This document shows, piece by piece, positions 9,017 to 17,284 of a stretch of DNA of 46,759 nucleotides. Source of the stretch: Thermoproteota archaeon (GTDB lineage: Archaea > Thermoproteota > Bathyarchaeia > Bathyarchaeales > Bathycorpusculaceae); the NCBI GenBank assembly GCA_012513715.1, contig JAAZBP010000076.1:1-46759 (forward strand). The letters are read 5' to 3'. Position numbers and translations under genes: made by a program. Position 1 is the first letter of the stretch. Each line of letters begins with the position of its first letter. Under the pieces are notes generated by a model. The model did no database searches and was not told where the DNA came from. It was given only the letters and a program-made list of their open reading frames with translations.

Positions 9017-10342
9017 GTGGCCGCAACCCCATTTTTAGAGCCCCAAGAGGTTAACATTGTAGAGAAACGCTCAAAACATAGCGTGGCTATTATCGGTTGT
9101 GGAGTTAAAGGAATTTTTTTCGCAAACCTTTTTGCTGAATCAGGATACACCGTAATTTGTACAGATGCTGACCCGAGTATTGTGAAGAAAACTGCAAAGG
9201 GAAAAACAATATCTTCAAAACCAGAACTTGAAATTTTGCTTAAAAACAATATAAGAAAGGGCCAAATCAGTGTGGGTAGCGAGATAAAAAAAGTTGTTTC
9301 CCAAAGCGATATAATAATCGTAACCATTTCCGCAGTTGATAAAAAAGAAAGAACAGACAATACACAGCTTTTAAACATCTGTAAGCAAGTCGGCTCAGCG
9401 ATACAACAAGGCACACTAGTGATTTATGGTGGTATCTCAACTCTAGGCTTCATAGAAGGGAATTTGAAAGAAGTATTAGAGAACACGTCCGGCCTTAAAG
9501 TAGGACAAAGTTTTGGTTTAGCATACTGTCCACTACTTAACACAAATGTACAGTTATCTGATTTAGAACTTATAGTTTCAGCTTTAGATAAAAGAAGTTT
9601 AGAGTCAGCTTCGACAGTACTCAAAACAGTAACTAAAAAAGTGAAGGAAATCAATGAAATTAAAACAGCTGAATTTGTAGCGCTAGCCACTATTACGATT
9701 CGGGACGTCAACACAGCAATAGCAAACGAGTTAGCAATTTTTTGTGAGAACGCTAACATTGACTATTTTAAAGTGATGGGGCTTTTAGGGTTAAACGAAA
9801 TTAACCTCAAACCGTCAATTTTAGATGAAGAAGAAAAAAACGAAGCGTATATGCTAGTAGATAGTTCAGAGAATTTGAATATTAAACTTAGACTACCAAC
9901 TTTAGCCAGGCAAATAAACGAAGATATGCTTAAACATGCAGTAAAAATAACCCAGAACACCCTAAGAAGACTCAATAAAACACTTAGAAGGAGCAAAGTA
10001 ACAATTTTAGGTAATACAAAGCCAGAGTCTACTAACGAGAGTTTTATTAGAATAATTGAACAGAAAGGCGCAAAGGTCAATCTCTATGATCATTCAATAA
10101 AAAAAGACGACGTTAAATCAGAAAAAGTAAAAAACAATTTGAATGAGGCGGTTGAAGGAACAGATTGTATTATCATAGTGAACTGGCAAGATCAATTCAA
10201 TCGTTTAAACATAAAAAGATTCAAATCGTTAATGAAGTCGCCTGCTGCAATAATAGATTTTAGTGGCAAATTAGATCCAAAAAAGATAGAAACAGAAGGA
10301 TTCATATACGCTAGCTTAGGAAGAGGAACTGATTATAAATGA
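9017..10342 (+). CDS. UDP-sugar dehydrogenase homologue lacking the active site
   Basis: 441 residues with the whole architecture of UDP-glucose/UDP-ManNAc 6-dehydrogenases: N-terminal Rossmann fold (VAIIGCGVKGIFFANLFAES, CTDAD), long central helix (TAEFVAL...RDVNTAIANELA), and C-terminal UDP-binding domain (VTILGNTK...ESFIRIIE...GTDCIIIV). The motif GPGVGGHCxxxDP with the catalytic Cys is absent; the equivalent stretch reads KPSILDEEEKNEAYML, and none of the six cysteines lies there. The catalytic Lys and Asn of the AExxKxxxN helix are Ala and Ile. It cannot work by the known mechanism and may be a pseudo-enzyme or have a new function. The GTG start is at 9017, and its stop overlaps the next start (ATGA). 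Confidence 0.8.
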   Translation: MAATPFLEPQEVNIVEKRSKHSVAIIGCGVKGIFFANLFAESGYTVICTDADPSIVKKTAKGKTISSKPELEILLKNNIRKGQISVGSEIKKVVSQSDIIIVTISAVDKKERTDNTQLLNICKQVGSAIQQGTLVIYGGISTLGFIEGNLKEVLENTSGLKVGQSFGLAYCPLLNTNVQLSDLELIVSALDKRSLESASTVLKTVTKKVKEINEIKTAEFVALATITIRDVNTAIANELAIFCENANIDYFKVMGLLGLNEINLKPSILDEEEKNEAYMLVDSSENLNIKLRLPTLARQINEDMLKHAVKITQNTLRRLNKTLRRSKVTILGNTKPESTNESFIRIIEQKGAKVNLYDHSIKKDDVKSEKVKNNLNEAVEGTDCIIIVNWQDQFNRLNIKRFKSLMKSPAAIIDFSGKLDPKKIETEGFIYASLGRGTDYK

Positions 10343-11289
10343 CTAAATTGGGTGTAGCGGTGATTGGTGCTGGGCAGTGGGGAAAAAACCACGTACGAGT
10401 CTACAGCGAACTACCAAACGCAGAACTAATAGCAGTATGCGACAAAAACAAACAAACCGCCAAAACAATAGCAAAACAATACAAAATAAAAGCCTACACA
10501 AACACCACACAAATGCTAAAAAACAAAGACATAAAAGCAGTAAACATCTGCACATGGTCCACACACCTAGCAAAAGAAGCACAAAAAGCCCTAAACCAAG
10601 AAAAACACGTCCTAATAGAAAAACCCATGGCAACAACCCCACAACAAGCCCAACAACTAGTACAACAAGCAAAACAAAACAACCTACACCTAACAGTAGG
10701 ATTCCTAATGCGCTTCATACCAGGACTACAACACATACACCAAACAGCACAAACAAACCAAAACGGACAAATCGTATGCGCAACAGCCAAACGCGTATCA
10801 CAATGGCCCCAAAGAATAGGAGACGTAGGAGTAGTAAAAGACACAGCAATACACGACATAGACACAATGAACTACCTATTCAACCAACAACCAACAACCG
10901 TATACGCCAAAACAGGAAACCTAAAAAACAAAAAATACGAAGACTACGCACACATAATGCTAACATACAAAAACGCACAAACAGCATTCATAGAAACAAA
11001 CTGGCTAACACCCTACAAAACAAGAACCCTAACAGTAACAGCAACCCAAGCAATAATGAAACTAGACTACATAACACAAGAAATAACAATAGAAAAACAA
11101 ACAGAAACAACAAAACCAAGACTACCAATACAAGAACCACTAAAAGCAGAACTACAACACTTCATAGAATGCATCACACAACACAAAAAACCACAAATAA
11201 CAGGAGAAGACGGAGTAAAAGCCCTAACAGTAGCCACAGCAGCACTCAAATCGTCAGCAAAAAACAAAGCAATAAAACTAGAAACATAA
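10339..11289 (+). CDS. Gfo/Idh/MocA family NAD(P)-dependent oxidoreductase
   Basis: 316 residues. The N-terminal Rossmann fold has GVAVIGAGQWGKNH and AVCDKN; the catalytic Lys is in VLIEKPMA; and KDTAIHDIDTMNYL supplies the His/Asp pair of the alpha/beta substrate domain. Relatives oxidise UDP-GlcNAc-type sugars at C3 or act on inositols. ATGA coupling to the preceding dehydrogenase homologue suggests joint work on a nucleotide sugar. Codon use is extraordinary: after the first 14 codons, all 302 remaining sense codons end in A or C except Met, Trp and one TCG. This leaves a second frame open over the same stretch, which I read as a composition artefact. Confidence 0.9.
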   Translation: MTKLGVAVIGAGQWGKNHVRVYSELPNAELIAVCDKNKQTAKTIAKQYKIKAYTNTTQMLKNKDIKAVNICTWSTHLAKEAQKALNQEKHVLIEKPMATTPQQAQQLVQQAKQNNLHLTVGFLMRFIPGLQHIHQTAQTNQNGQIVCATAKRVSQWPQRIGDVGVVKDTAIHDIDTMNYLFNQQPTTVYAKTGNLKNKKYEDYAHIMLTYKNAQTAFIETNWLTPYKTRTLTVTATQAIMKLDYITQEITIEKQTETTKPRLPIQEPLKAELQHFIECITQHKKPQITGEDGVKALTVATAALKSSAKNKAIKLET

Positions 11290-11300
11290 AAACAAAAAAA

Positions 11301-11570
11301 TCACTTCAAACAAAAAGGCTTACCCTCAGAAACGATTTTATCAGGGATTTTTTCTCGCCATTTCTTAAGGAAAGGTAAGTCTTCTGCTTCTTTGCGGAGT
11401 TCATCTGGAAGCATTTCTGGGATTTCGTCTCTAATAGGGTACCAGCGATTACATTCTGGGCAAACAATTAACCCTTCAACTATTTCGTCTTTTTCATTAA
11501 AAACATGAAGTTCAAGGGGATGATGTTTGTCTATTGGACAGGCTAAGATATCCATCAGTTTACGTTTCAT
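11301..11570 (-). CDS. trm112: Trm112-like methyltransferase activator
   Basis: 89 residues: MKRKLMDILACPIDKHHPLE supplies the first half of the zinc site and IVCPECNRWYPIRDEIPEML the second, the signature of the Trm112/UPF0434 family. In eukaryotes and haloarchaea, Trm112 is a small cofactor that stabilises several SAM-dependent methyltransferases acting on tRNA, rRNA and release factor. It lies 34 bases downstream of trm5 on the same strand. More likely partners in this window are the METTL5-like (33113), Trm11-like (37944) and HemK/Mtq2-like (39958) enzymes. The gene is convergent with the oxidoreductase, leaving only about 11 bases between the stops. Confidence 0.88.
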   Translation of the reverse strand: MKRKLMDILACPIDKHHPLELHVFNEKDEIVEGLIVCPECNRWYPIRDEIPEMLPDELRKEAEDLPFLKKWREKIPDKIVSEGKPFCLK

Positions 11571-11604
11571 TTAGATTCCACTAAAGTAATAGGAGGTTTC
11601 TAGG

Positions 11605-12480
11605 CTATAAAAACTTGCTTGGTGACTCATTTATGTTAATATCCAACACAGTTTGATACCAGTTGGGACCAATTGGGCGCACGATACGGGATGATGAAAA
11701 AACGTAGAATACGCCTAAATTGTCTAAAGTATCAGCGACTTTCTTCTGGGTTTTTTCTAAAGGATTTTCACCTTTACTTGCATGTTGAAAATCGTAGTAA
11801 TGTATCCAGCCGCCTTCTTTTTTCAGGGCTGACAAAGCAGAGGGAAGATATTCTAATGCTTTCTCGGGCAGGAGCATCAAAACTCGGTCAGCCAAACCTT
11901 GCAAGTTGGTTAAAACCAATTTCTTTGAATCACCAAGTAAAGGAAACACTCGTCCGTAAACGCCGTTAAGCTTTACATTATCCTGCATGAAATTGTAAGC
12001 TATGGGGTTAATGTCAATTGAGTATACTATTGCAGAATGGACTTTCTTAGCAATCAGTATACTAAAACAACCTACACCTGAGAACATATTAACTACTTTT
12101 TCGTTGGGTAATACTTTGTTGGCTATTCGTGAACGTTCAAAGGATAGCCGTGGTGAAAAATAACAGTTTTTTACATCAACTGAAAAAACACAACCATTTT
12201 CTTTATGATTAGTGATTGTTTTATTTTCACCTGCCAAGAGGATTAGTTCTCTAACTCTAAAGTCATCTTTTACAGGGCTTTTTTGAAGAAATACACTTTT
12301 AACATTCTTATGAGTATGCATTATTTGTTTTGCTATTTCACTTGCGTCTTGAAGGCCGCTGGAAGGGATTTTTATAATTACTATGTTACCAATTATGTCA
12401 AAAGAGCTGAATATCTTATTTAATGCTTCAGGCGAAATTACATTTGCAAGTTTATTCTTCAGTCTTTTCCTCAACACCAT
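11605..12480 (-). CDS. trm5: tRNA (guanine-37-N1)-methyltransferase Trm5
   Basis: A 291-residue class I SAM methyltransferase that makes m1G37 in tRNA, preventing frameshifts and supplying the substrate of wyosine synthesis. The small N-terminal D1 domain (FDIIGNIVIIKIP, about 27-39) precedes the substrate segment DVKNCYFSPRLSFERSRIA (102-120) and the SAM site NMFSGVGCFSI (131-141) with SIDINP. The catalytic loop reads LLPEKALEYL where Trm5 usually has NLP. The C-terminal RIVRPIGPNWYQTVLDI matches the family end. It is in one transcription unit with trm112, and Taw1, which acts next on m1G37, is 3 kb away. Confidence 0.9.
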   Translation of the reverse strand: MVLRKRLKNKLANVISPEALNKIFSSFDIIGNIVIIKIPSSGLQDASEIAKQIMHTHKNVKSVFLQKSPVKDDFRVRELILLAGENKTITNHKENGCVFSVDVKNCYFSPRLSFERSRIANKVLPNEKVVNMFSGVGCFSILIAKKVHSAIVYSIDINPIAYNFMQDNVKLNGVYGRVFPLLGDSKKLVLTNLQGLADRVLMLLPEKALEYLPSALSALKKEGGWIHYYDFQHASKGENPLEKTQKKVADTLDNLGVFYVFSSSRIVRPIGPNWYQTVLDININESPSKFL

Positions 12481-12552
12481 ATCCTCATTTGGTTAACTTA
12501 TTGGAAATGTTTAAAAGTAAAATGCTTTTCTTTGTAGGAAGAGGCGTTTCCT

Positions 12553-12714
12553 TTGGAAAAATCAGGTATTGTTTATGAATGCATGAGATGTGGGTCAAGA
12601 GTACCTTCTGAAGAATTAGAATTACGTGGCGGAGAAACTAAATGCATCATCTGTGGATATAGAATACTAAAAAAAGTTAAGCCGCCAGTAGTAAAAAGAG
12701 TCCAAGCTAAATAA
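12553..12714 (+). CDS. rpoP: RNA polymerase subunit Rpo12 (RpoP)
   Basis: A 53-residue protein from TTG: MEKSGIVYECMRCGSRVPSE, then ELRGGETKCIICGYRILKKV. The zinc ribbon CxxC...CxxC (Cys10, Cys13, Cys31, Cys34) and the GxRIL(x)K tail are diagnostic of archaeal Rpo12, equivalent to eukaryotic RPB12. It helps assemble the Rpo3-Rpo10-Rpo11 platform. A purine-rich GGAAGAGG just upstream serves as ribosome binding site. It is divergent from trm5 with only 72 bases between. Confidence 0.95.
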   Translation: MEKSGIVYECMRCGSRVPSEELELRGGETKCIICGYRILKKVKPPVVKRVQAK

Positions 12715-12767
12715 GAAAATAGAGAAGCTTGTGCCGAAAGGCACGAGTAAATTAGTTGTTAAGTTTT

Positions 12768-13058
12768 TTAGAAAAAGTCTTGGTCTCCAAGTTTACGTAA
12801 TGCTTTTCCTTTCAGTTTAATAGATTCACCTAAGAAATCATCATCTAAGTCTTTCTCGACTGTTTTGCGTTTAACTGTCTCGCCGCATATGCCTCCGGGT
12901 AGAAGACGACGTTTTGTACAAATTGAATAATTGCATTTGGCAACATTGCATGGTTCATCAGTTTCTCTGCACCAAACTGAATCTCGACGATATAAGGCTG
13001 AATTTTTTGCACATCTGAAGGAATTACATGTTGGATAACAAGTTTTTGTCTGAGCCAA
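12768..13058 (-). CDS. small protein with eight cysteines, probable metal binder
   Basis: From the TTG at 13058, which has GAGGTG about six bases upstream, the protein is 96 residues (a GTG at 13067 would add three). Eight cysteines lie in the first 58 residues (7, 11, 16, 30, 37, 42, 47, 58), many spaced CxxxxC, and include WCRETDEPCNVAKCNYSIC. The rest is charged (KDLDDD) and has no cysteine. The spacing suggests two zinc sites or an iron-sulphur centre. I do not recognise the family. It lies between rpo12 (convergent) and the large secreted protein (same strand, 110 bases upstream). It is intracellular, since no signal peptide is visible. Confidence 0.65.
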   Translation of the reverse strand: MAQTKTCYPTCNSFRCAKNSALYRRDSVWCRETDEPCNVAKCNYSICTKRRLLPGGICGETVKRKTVEKDLDDDFLGESIKLKGKALRKLGDQDFF

Positions 13059-13167
13059 CAGATACACCTCAATGGTTTATCAAAATATTGATAGTTTTTA
13101 CTGTTCTTTGATTTTCTTATTGAAGACTTAAAACCCATATAAACCTTGTTCTGGTAAAACAATGAAT

Positions 13168-15237
13168 TTAAGCGGATAACTCTAATGAGGATTTCATTTT
13201 TCGATGCATAAAAAAGTCTATAATACAAAAAACAGCAATAATTGCAATTAACATAACGATAGTAATATAGGCACTTGCTTGGATGAGTGAACCTCCAATA
13301 GTTACATATTTGTCTATTTTCACTTGTACTGTTGTGGGTTCTTGGACATTAGCTATCAGTGTTTGTGAAGCATCAGGTACACCTTGTGCCTGGGCGATTA
13401 TTTGGAGGTCACCACCAATTACATTTTCAAAAACGGCCACACCATCACTTTGAGTCATTGCTGAAGCTTTTGTGGGACCGTTCAGGTTTACTGTTGCACT
13501 ATTAATTGGTGTACCGAAAAAATCAACCACTAAAACAGTCAACTTAATTCCGTAGAGATTACAGTTAATTTGTTTCTGAACATCACTAAACACTTGGATG
13601 TCTAATTCATTGATTAATGCGTTATCTGTATATACTCTAACTCGATATTTTCCAAAAGTAATTTGAGTCTCAACTAGACCGTCGTTATCAGTTGTTACGG
13701 AATGGAATAATCCATTTGAAATTTCAACAAATTCTAAACGTGCTTTTGATATAGCTTCGTGGTTATATCCTGTCACAGTAAAATTTACAGTCCTAGTCGG
13801 ACAGATAATGGTGACTTCCACAATTGCTTGATTAGGTAAATTATTTACTGTATTATTTAAAGTGTTAAATCTTTGATTATACATAGAAGCATCAATAGTA
13901 TATGTTGCTCCAATAAATGTTGAAACTAAAAAGTAATTACCGGAAGGGTCTGTTTGACCGGAAACGCTTCCATTTTTAGAAATGCTGCCACTTTGATAAT
14001 TATATTTAATGTCTAAATTGACAAAAGGTAACCCTATACCATCAACTGTCTGAACTGTGACCTTTAAATCATTTAATTTACAGACTAAATTGAAAGTTCC
14101 GTTACCTGTAACAGTAATGTCTGCTGTTCCAATAGTAATTTCATCTAAATAGGCAGTTAAAGTGTGGGGACCTTTTTCAAGCTTAAAGTTAGTTAAGCCA
14201 TTAATGTCAGTTGTAGAATTGGATAGCTTTTTAGTTGCTGAGTCGAGCGCTTGAATTACAATATCTGCTACAGGTCTATTGGATAAACTTGAAGCTTGTA
14301 CTGCAACGTTATAGCCGGGAATTGTAAAAGTTTGTTGGTCTTGTATTGGTTTTTGTTGCCCTTCTGGAACGATTCTTGCGATATAATTCCCAATCGATAT
14401 TGTCGTAGGAACTACCCACCTTATTCCTATAACTCCTCCAGAAGAGGCAAGAACTGATTTTGACCAGAGAAGTTCACCGCTAACACTGTTTATTGTTATT
14501 GTGGCAGTTTGGTAAGGTTGGTAACCTATTGCTCTTAAGGTCGCAGTTTCACCTCGATGGTAAGAGGGCAAGTCAAGAATGTTAACAAAAAAAGTGTCAG
14601 TTGCCAGAGTACCATTAAAAGCCACTTTGTAAGGTCCAACGTAATCAGTAACAGCGCCAGAAGGTGAAAAAGTATTGCTTGGGAAAAGGAGCTCTTTTTG
14701 TGCAGTACCCTTTACGTCTGGAGTACCCAAATCCACATCTACAGTGTAAGTTGCACCAGTAGGGACAGTAACTTCTATATGCGCACCGTAAGAAGTGCCA
14801 AGTGACCCCCCAGTAACAGCGACATTCAAAGACACTGGATTTCCTTCCTGAACTATTATCGGATTCGAAGTTACAGCATAACCAATCATAACGGTAAATT
14901 CTTTAGATGCCTGAACATTTGTTGAAATATCTCTTAGAGCGAGCGCATAACGTGCAGCTGGAACTTCGGGGACAGTAAAGTTTGCTTCAACGTTATAACC
15001 TTCAGATACGCCACTATATACGATTGTATTTCCTAAAATAACGTGGTATGAACCATTTAAAGTTGAAATTGAGCCAACTACACTAACAGTTGAACCTGCA
15101 ACACCACTATAAGAACTCAGAGTTAATTGAACAATGTTGATACCCGGTGAACTCTGAGCTGATACAACTAAGGGAGATAGTAAAGGAGGAAACAGTAGAC
15201 ATAACACTATAGTCGCTATAACAAGTCTATATTCCAA
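13168..15237 (-). CDS. large secreted membrane-anchored protein with Ig-like repeats
   Basis: 689 residues from a TTG with AAAGGGGTG at good spacing. Residues 1-27 are a signal peptide (VIATIVLCLLFPPLLSPLVV, then SAQSS). The ectodomain is a chain of beta-sandwich repeats: VAGSTVSVVGSI, HRGETATLRAIG and, from about 310 on, several carboxypeptidase-regulatory-like units in which T-D-x-x-G motifs recur (STTDINGLTNFKLEKG, SGQTDPSGNYFL, SVTTDNDGLVETQ, AMTQSDGVAVFEN). A single helix at about 656-676 and a short basic tail HRKMK anchor it. Many N-x-S/T sites suggest heavy glycosylation, perhaps by the glycosyltransferases in this window. Probably an S-layer-associated or adhesion protein; ligand unknown. 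Confidence 0.75.
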   Translation of the reverse strand: MEYRLVIATIVLCLLFPPLLSPLVVSAQSSPGINIVQLTLSSYSGVAGSTVSVVGSISTLNGSYHVILGNTIVYSGVSEGYNVEANFTVPEVPAARYALALRDISTNVQASKEFTVMIGYAVTSNPIIVQEGNPVSLNVAVTGGSLGTSYGAHIEVTVPTGATYTVDVDLGTPDVKGTAQKELLFPSNTFSPSGAVTDYVGPYKVAFNGTLATDTFFVNILDLPSYHRGETATLRAIGYQPYQTATITINSVSGELLWSKSVLASSGGVIGIRWVVPTTISIGNYIARIVPEGQQKPIQDQQTFTIPGYNVAVQASSLSNRPVADIVIQALDSATKKLSNSTTDINGLTNFKLEKGPHTLTAYLDEITIGTADITVTGNGTFNLVCKLNDLKVTVQTVDGIGLPFVNLDIKYNYQSGSISKNGSVSGQTDPSGNYFLVSTFIGATYTIDASMYNQRFNTLNNTVNNLPNQAIVEVTIICPTRTVNFTVTGYNHEAISKARLEFVEISNGLFHSVTTDNDGLVETQITFGKYRVRVYTDNALINELDIQVFSDVQKQINCNLYGIKLTVLVVDFFGTPINSATVNLNGPTKASAMTQSDGVAVFENVIGGDLQIIAQAQGVPDASQTLIANVQEPTTVQVKIDKYVTIGGSLIQASAYITIVMLIAIIAVFCIIDFFMHRKMKSSLELSA

Positions 15238-15422
15238 ACCATTTCACACCCCTTTACCAGATAGTAAACAAGCTGGATGGTCATGTTTAGCTAAGAGCTA
15301 AAATTAAACTTTACCATTTAACAGAGGAAGTGAAGAAGCTAAATAAGGTTTAAAAAAGGAGTTATAAGATAGGGATTCTTAAAAGCAGGATTTCCTAATC
15401 AAATAAGTTCGGTGTCTGTGAT

Positions 15423-16385
15423 TTGGATGAACTATTAGAGCAGAGGCTTATAACAGCATTAAAAAAACAGAAGTACCATTTAATTGGCAAACATTCTGCA
15501 GTAAAAAGATGCAAATGGCTCTACGAATCAATAGTTAACAATAGACCATGCTATAAACAGAAGTTTTACGGCATTCAATCTCACCGTTGCATTCAGATGT
15601 CACCCTCTCTTTACTATTGTACCCAAGAATGTTTGTTCTGTTGGAGAATTCAAAGCGGAGATTTAGAAACCAAATGGAATGAAATGCATAATCCAAACAG
15701 AGACACACCAGAGCAGATAGTTGAAGGCTGCTTTAGAGCTCAAGAAAAAATAATATCCGGATATAAAGGTAATGAAAAAACGGATTGGGTAAAGTTACGG
15801 GAAGCACAGAGACCTAACCAAGTTGCCATAAGCCTAACTGGAGAACCAACACTTTATGAACCGCTTGGTGAATTGATTGAATTATTTAAGAAAAAGGGTT
15901 TAACTACTTTCTTAGTAACCAATGGAACCTTACCAACGAGACTTCTGAATCTAAAACAAGAACCAACGCAACTTTATGTTTCACTTTGTGCACCTAACGA
16001 GAATGTTTACAACAAAGTATGCCGGCCTCAATTTTCGAGTGCCTGGTCTAAACTAAACGAAACATTAGAAACACTGCAGAGTTTTCGTTGCCCAACAGCG
16101 ATACGCATGACGATGGTTAAAAAACATAATATGGAGTTAATAGAGCAATACTCCAAAATTGTTAACAAAGCTAACCCAACATACGTCGAAGTGAAAGCAT
16201 ACATGCACATAGGATTTTCTAATTTGCGCTTAAGTTTTGATAATATGCCCATGCATGAAGAGGTGAAAGAATTCGCTGCAGAATTAGCAAAGCATACTGG
16301 CTATAATGTTTTAAATGAAGCCCCTGAAAGTCGTGTTGTGCTCTTAAGTAGATTGAAAAAACCAATACAAGTAGGTAACAGATAA
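15423..16385 (+). CDS. taw1: wyosine synthase Taw1 (radical SAM, tRNA 4-demethylwyosine synthase)
   Basis: 320 residues. Taw1 condenses pyruvate carbons with m1G37 of tRNA-Phe to form 4-demethylwyosine. The radical-SAM cluster is CTQECLFC (Cys66, 70, 73). A second set, Cys30, Cys43 and Cys56, follows the CX12CX12C spacing of the extra 4Fe-4S cluster in archaeal Taw1/TYW1. KFYGIQSHRCIQMSP, ISLTGEPTLYEPL and VTNGTLP are further family marks. The TTG start at 15423 gives the usual N-terminus without the flavodoxin domain of eukaryotic TYW1. Its substrate is the product of Trm5, 3 kb upstream. I saw no other gene of the pathway (Taw2, Taw3) here. Confidence 0.95.
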   Translation: MDELLEQRLITALKKQKYHLIGKHSAVKRCKWLYESIVNNRPCYKQKFYGIQSHRCIQMSPSLYYCTQECLFCWRIQSGDLETKWNEMHNPNRDTPEQIVEGCFRAQEKIISGYKGNEKTDWVKLREAQRPNQVAISLTGEPTLYEPLGELIELFKKKGLTTFLVTNGTLPTRLLNLKQEPTQLYVSLCAPNENVYNKVCRPQFSSAWSKLNETLETLQSFRCPTAIRMTMVKKHNMELIEQYSKIVNKANPTYVEVKAYMHIGFSNLRLSFDNMPMHEEVKEFAAELAKHTGYNVLNEAPESRVVLLSRLKKPIQVGNR

Positions 16386-16472
16386 CCTATTGGCGCTCAC
16401 AAAATTTATGTTAATAATAATTTTGGATAAATTAAGAAATTGAAATAAACAACCCGAGTTTATTCTATTAGG

Positions 16473-17123
16473 GTGTTGTTACTGTCTTCATTAGAAAATA
16501 TTATTCACCAAATAAGAAAGGAACTTATGTTAAAGAATAAAATTCGTGAAGATACACACGAAAACATACGTAAAGCAACTAGCTTATCCAAACAATCAAT
16601 ACTACTTTTACATCAGAAGAAATTCGATGAGTCTAAACAAAAGTTGCAGTCAGCCAGAGATATAATTGAGAACCTAAAGAAGCAAGCTTTAGAAAATCCA
16701 GAAGGCATCTATGGAGGCATGTTTAGCGCTGCCCTTCAAGAGTATGCTGAAGCAAATATTTTACTGATTTTAGTACAAGAGGAACGTTTTGTTTGTCCAG
16801 ATGAGATTAAGGTACCTTGCGTTGAATATGTTTTAGGGTTAGCAGATGTAATTGGTGAGTGTAGACGTTTAGCACTAGACAGTCTTCGCGATAATCAAGT
16901 ACAAAAAGGAGCCCAATTTCTAGAGATTATGGATCAAATATTCATCCAACTTTTAGCTTTGGATGAAGCATATATGCTTGTTCCGGGGCTACGTCACAAA
17001 TCCGATATTGCGAGACGCATAATAGAAAATACCAGGGGGGACATAACATTAGAAGTCCGCAGAGAATCCCTTGAAAGTTATCTTAAAAAATTGATGCCGC
17101 AGAGCAAAAAAAAGGAATCCTGA
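16473..17123 (+). CDS. translin family protein
   Basis: A 216-residue all-helical protein. The sequence REDTHENIRKATSLSKQSIL with a following H-Q-K-K and, near the C-terminus, GLADVIGECRRLALDSL and RHKSDIARRIIENTRGDIT match translin/TRAX; the last motif is especially diagnostic. Translins form octameric RNA- and DNA-binding rings, and in archaea the single homologue can be an RNase. I did not identify the TRAX acidic catalytic triad with confidence. Start is GTG at 16473, though TTGs just downstream could also serve. It stands alone between taw1 and the tRNA-binding protein gene, all on the plus strand. Confidence 0.8.
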   Translation: MLLLSSLENIIHQIRKELMLKNKIREDTHENIRKATSLSKQSILLLHQKKFDESKQKLQSARDIIENLKKQALENPEGIYGGMFSAALQEYAEANILLILVQEERFVCPDEIKVPCVEYVLGLADVIGECRRLALDSLRDNQVQKGAQFLEIMDQIFIQLLALDEAYMLVPGLRHKSDIARRIIENTRGDITLEVRRESLESYLKKLMPQSKKKES

Positions 17124-17284
17124 TAAGTAAATACTGATTTCAAAAAGAAAAATAAAAGAGATGCGACACAAATGTGTACTAAAAATAAGAAGACAGTAAC
17201 TTTTGTGAAATCTTCGGATTATGAAAAGTGAAAGTAAAGTAAATAACTGAATTAAACATTAGACTGTAAATTGAGGGTAACTTA

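Noticed and set aside
8902-9414. 170-codon frame opposite the dehydrogenase homologue
   Set aside because: It is Ser/Phe/Leu-rich antisense of a gene with clear homology and overlaps two plus-strand genes.
10377-11378. A second 333-codon open frame over the oxidoreductase gene (MGKKPRTSLQRTTKRRTN...)
   Set aside because: The product is almost all Thr, Asn, Lys, Arg and Ser, with no fold features. The frame is open only because the plus strand has so little T that stop codons are rare. The overlapping gene has clear catalytic motifs.
12845-13228. 127-codon minus-strand frame over the eight-cysteine protein
   Set aside because: It covers parts of two better-supported genes, has no good ribosome binding site and no recognisable features.
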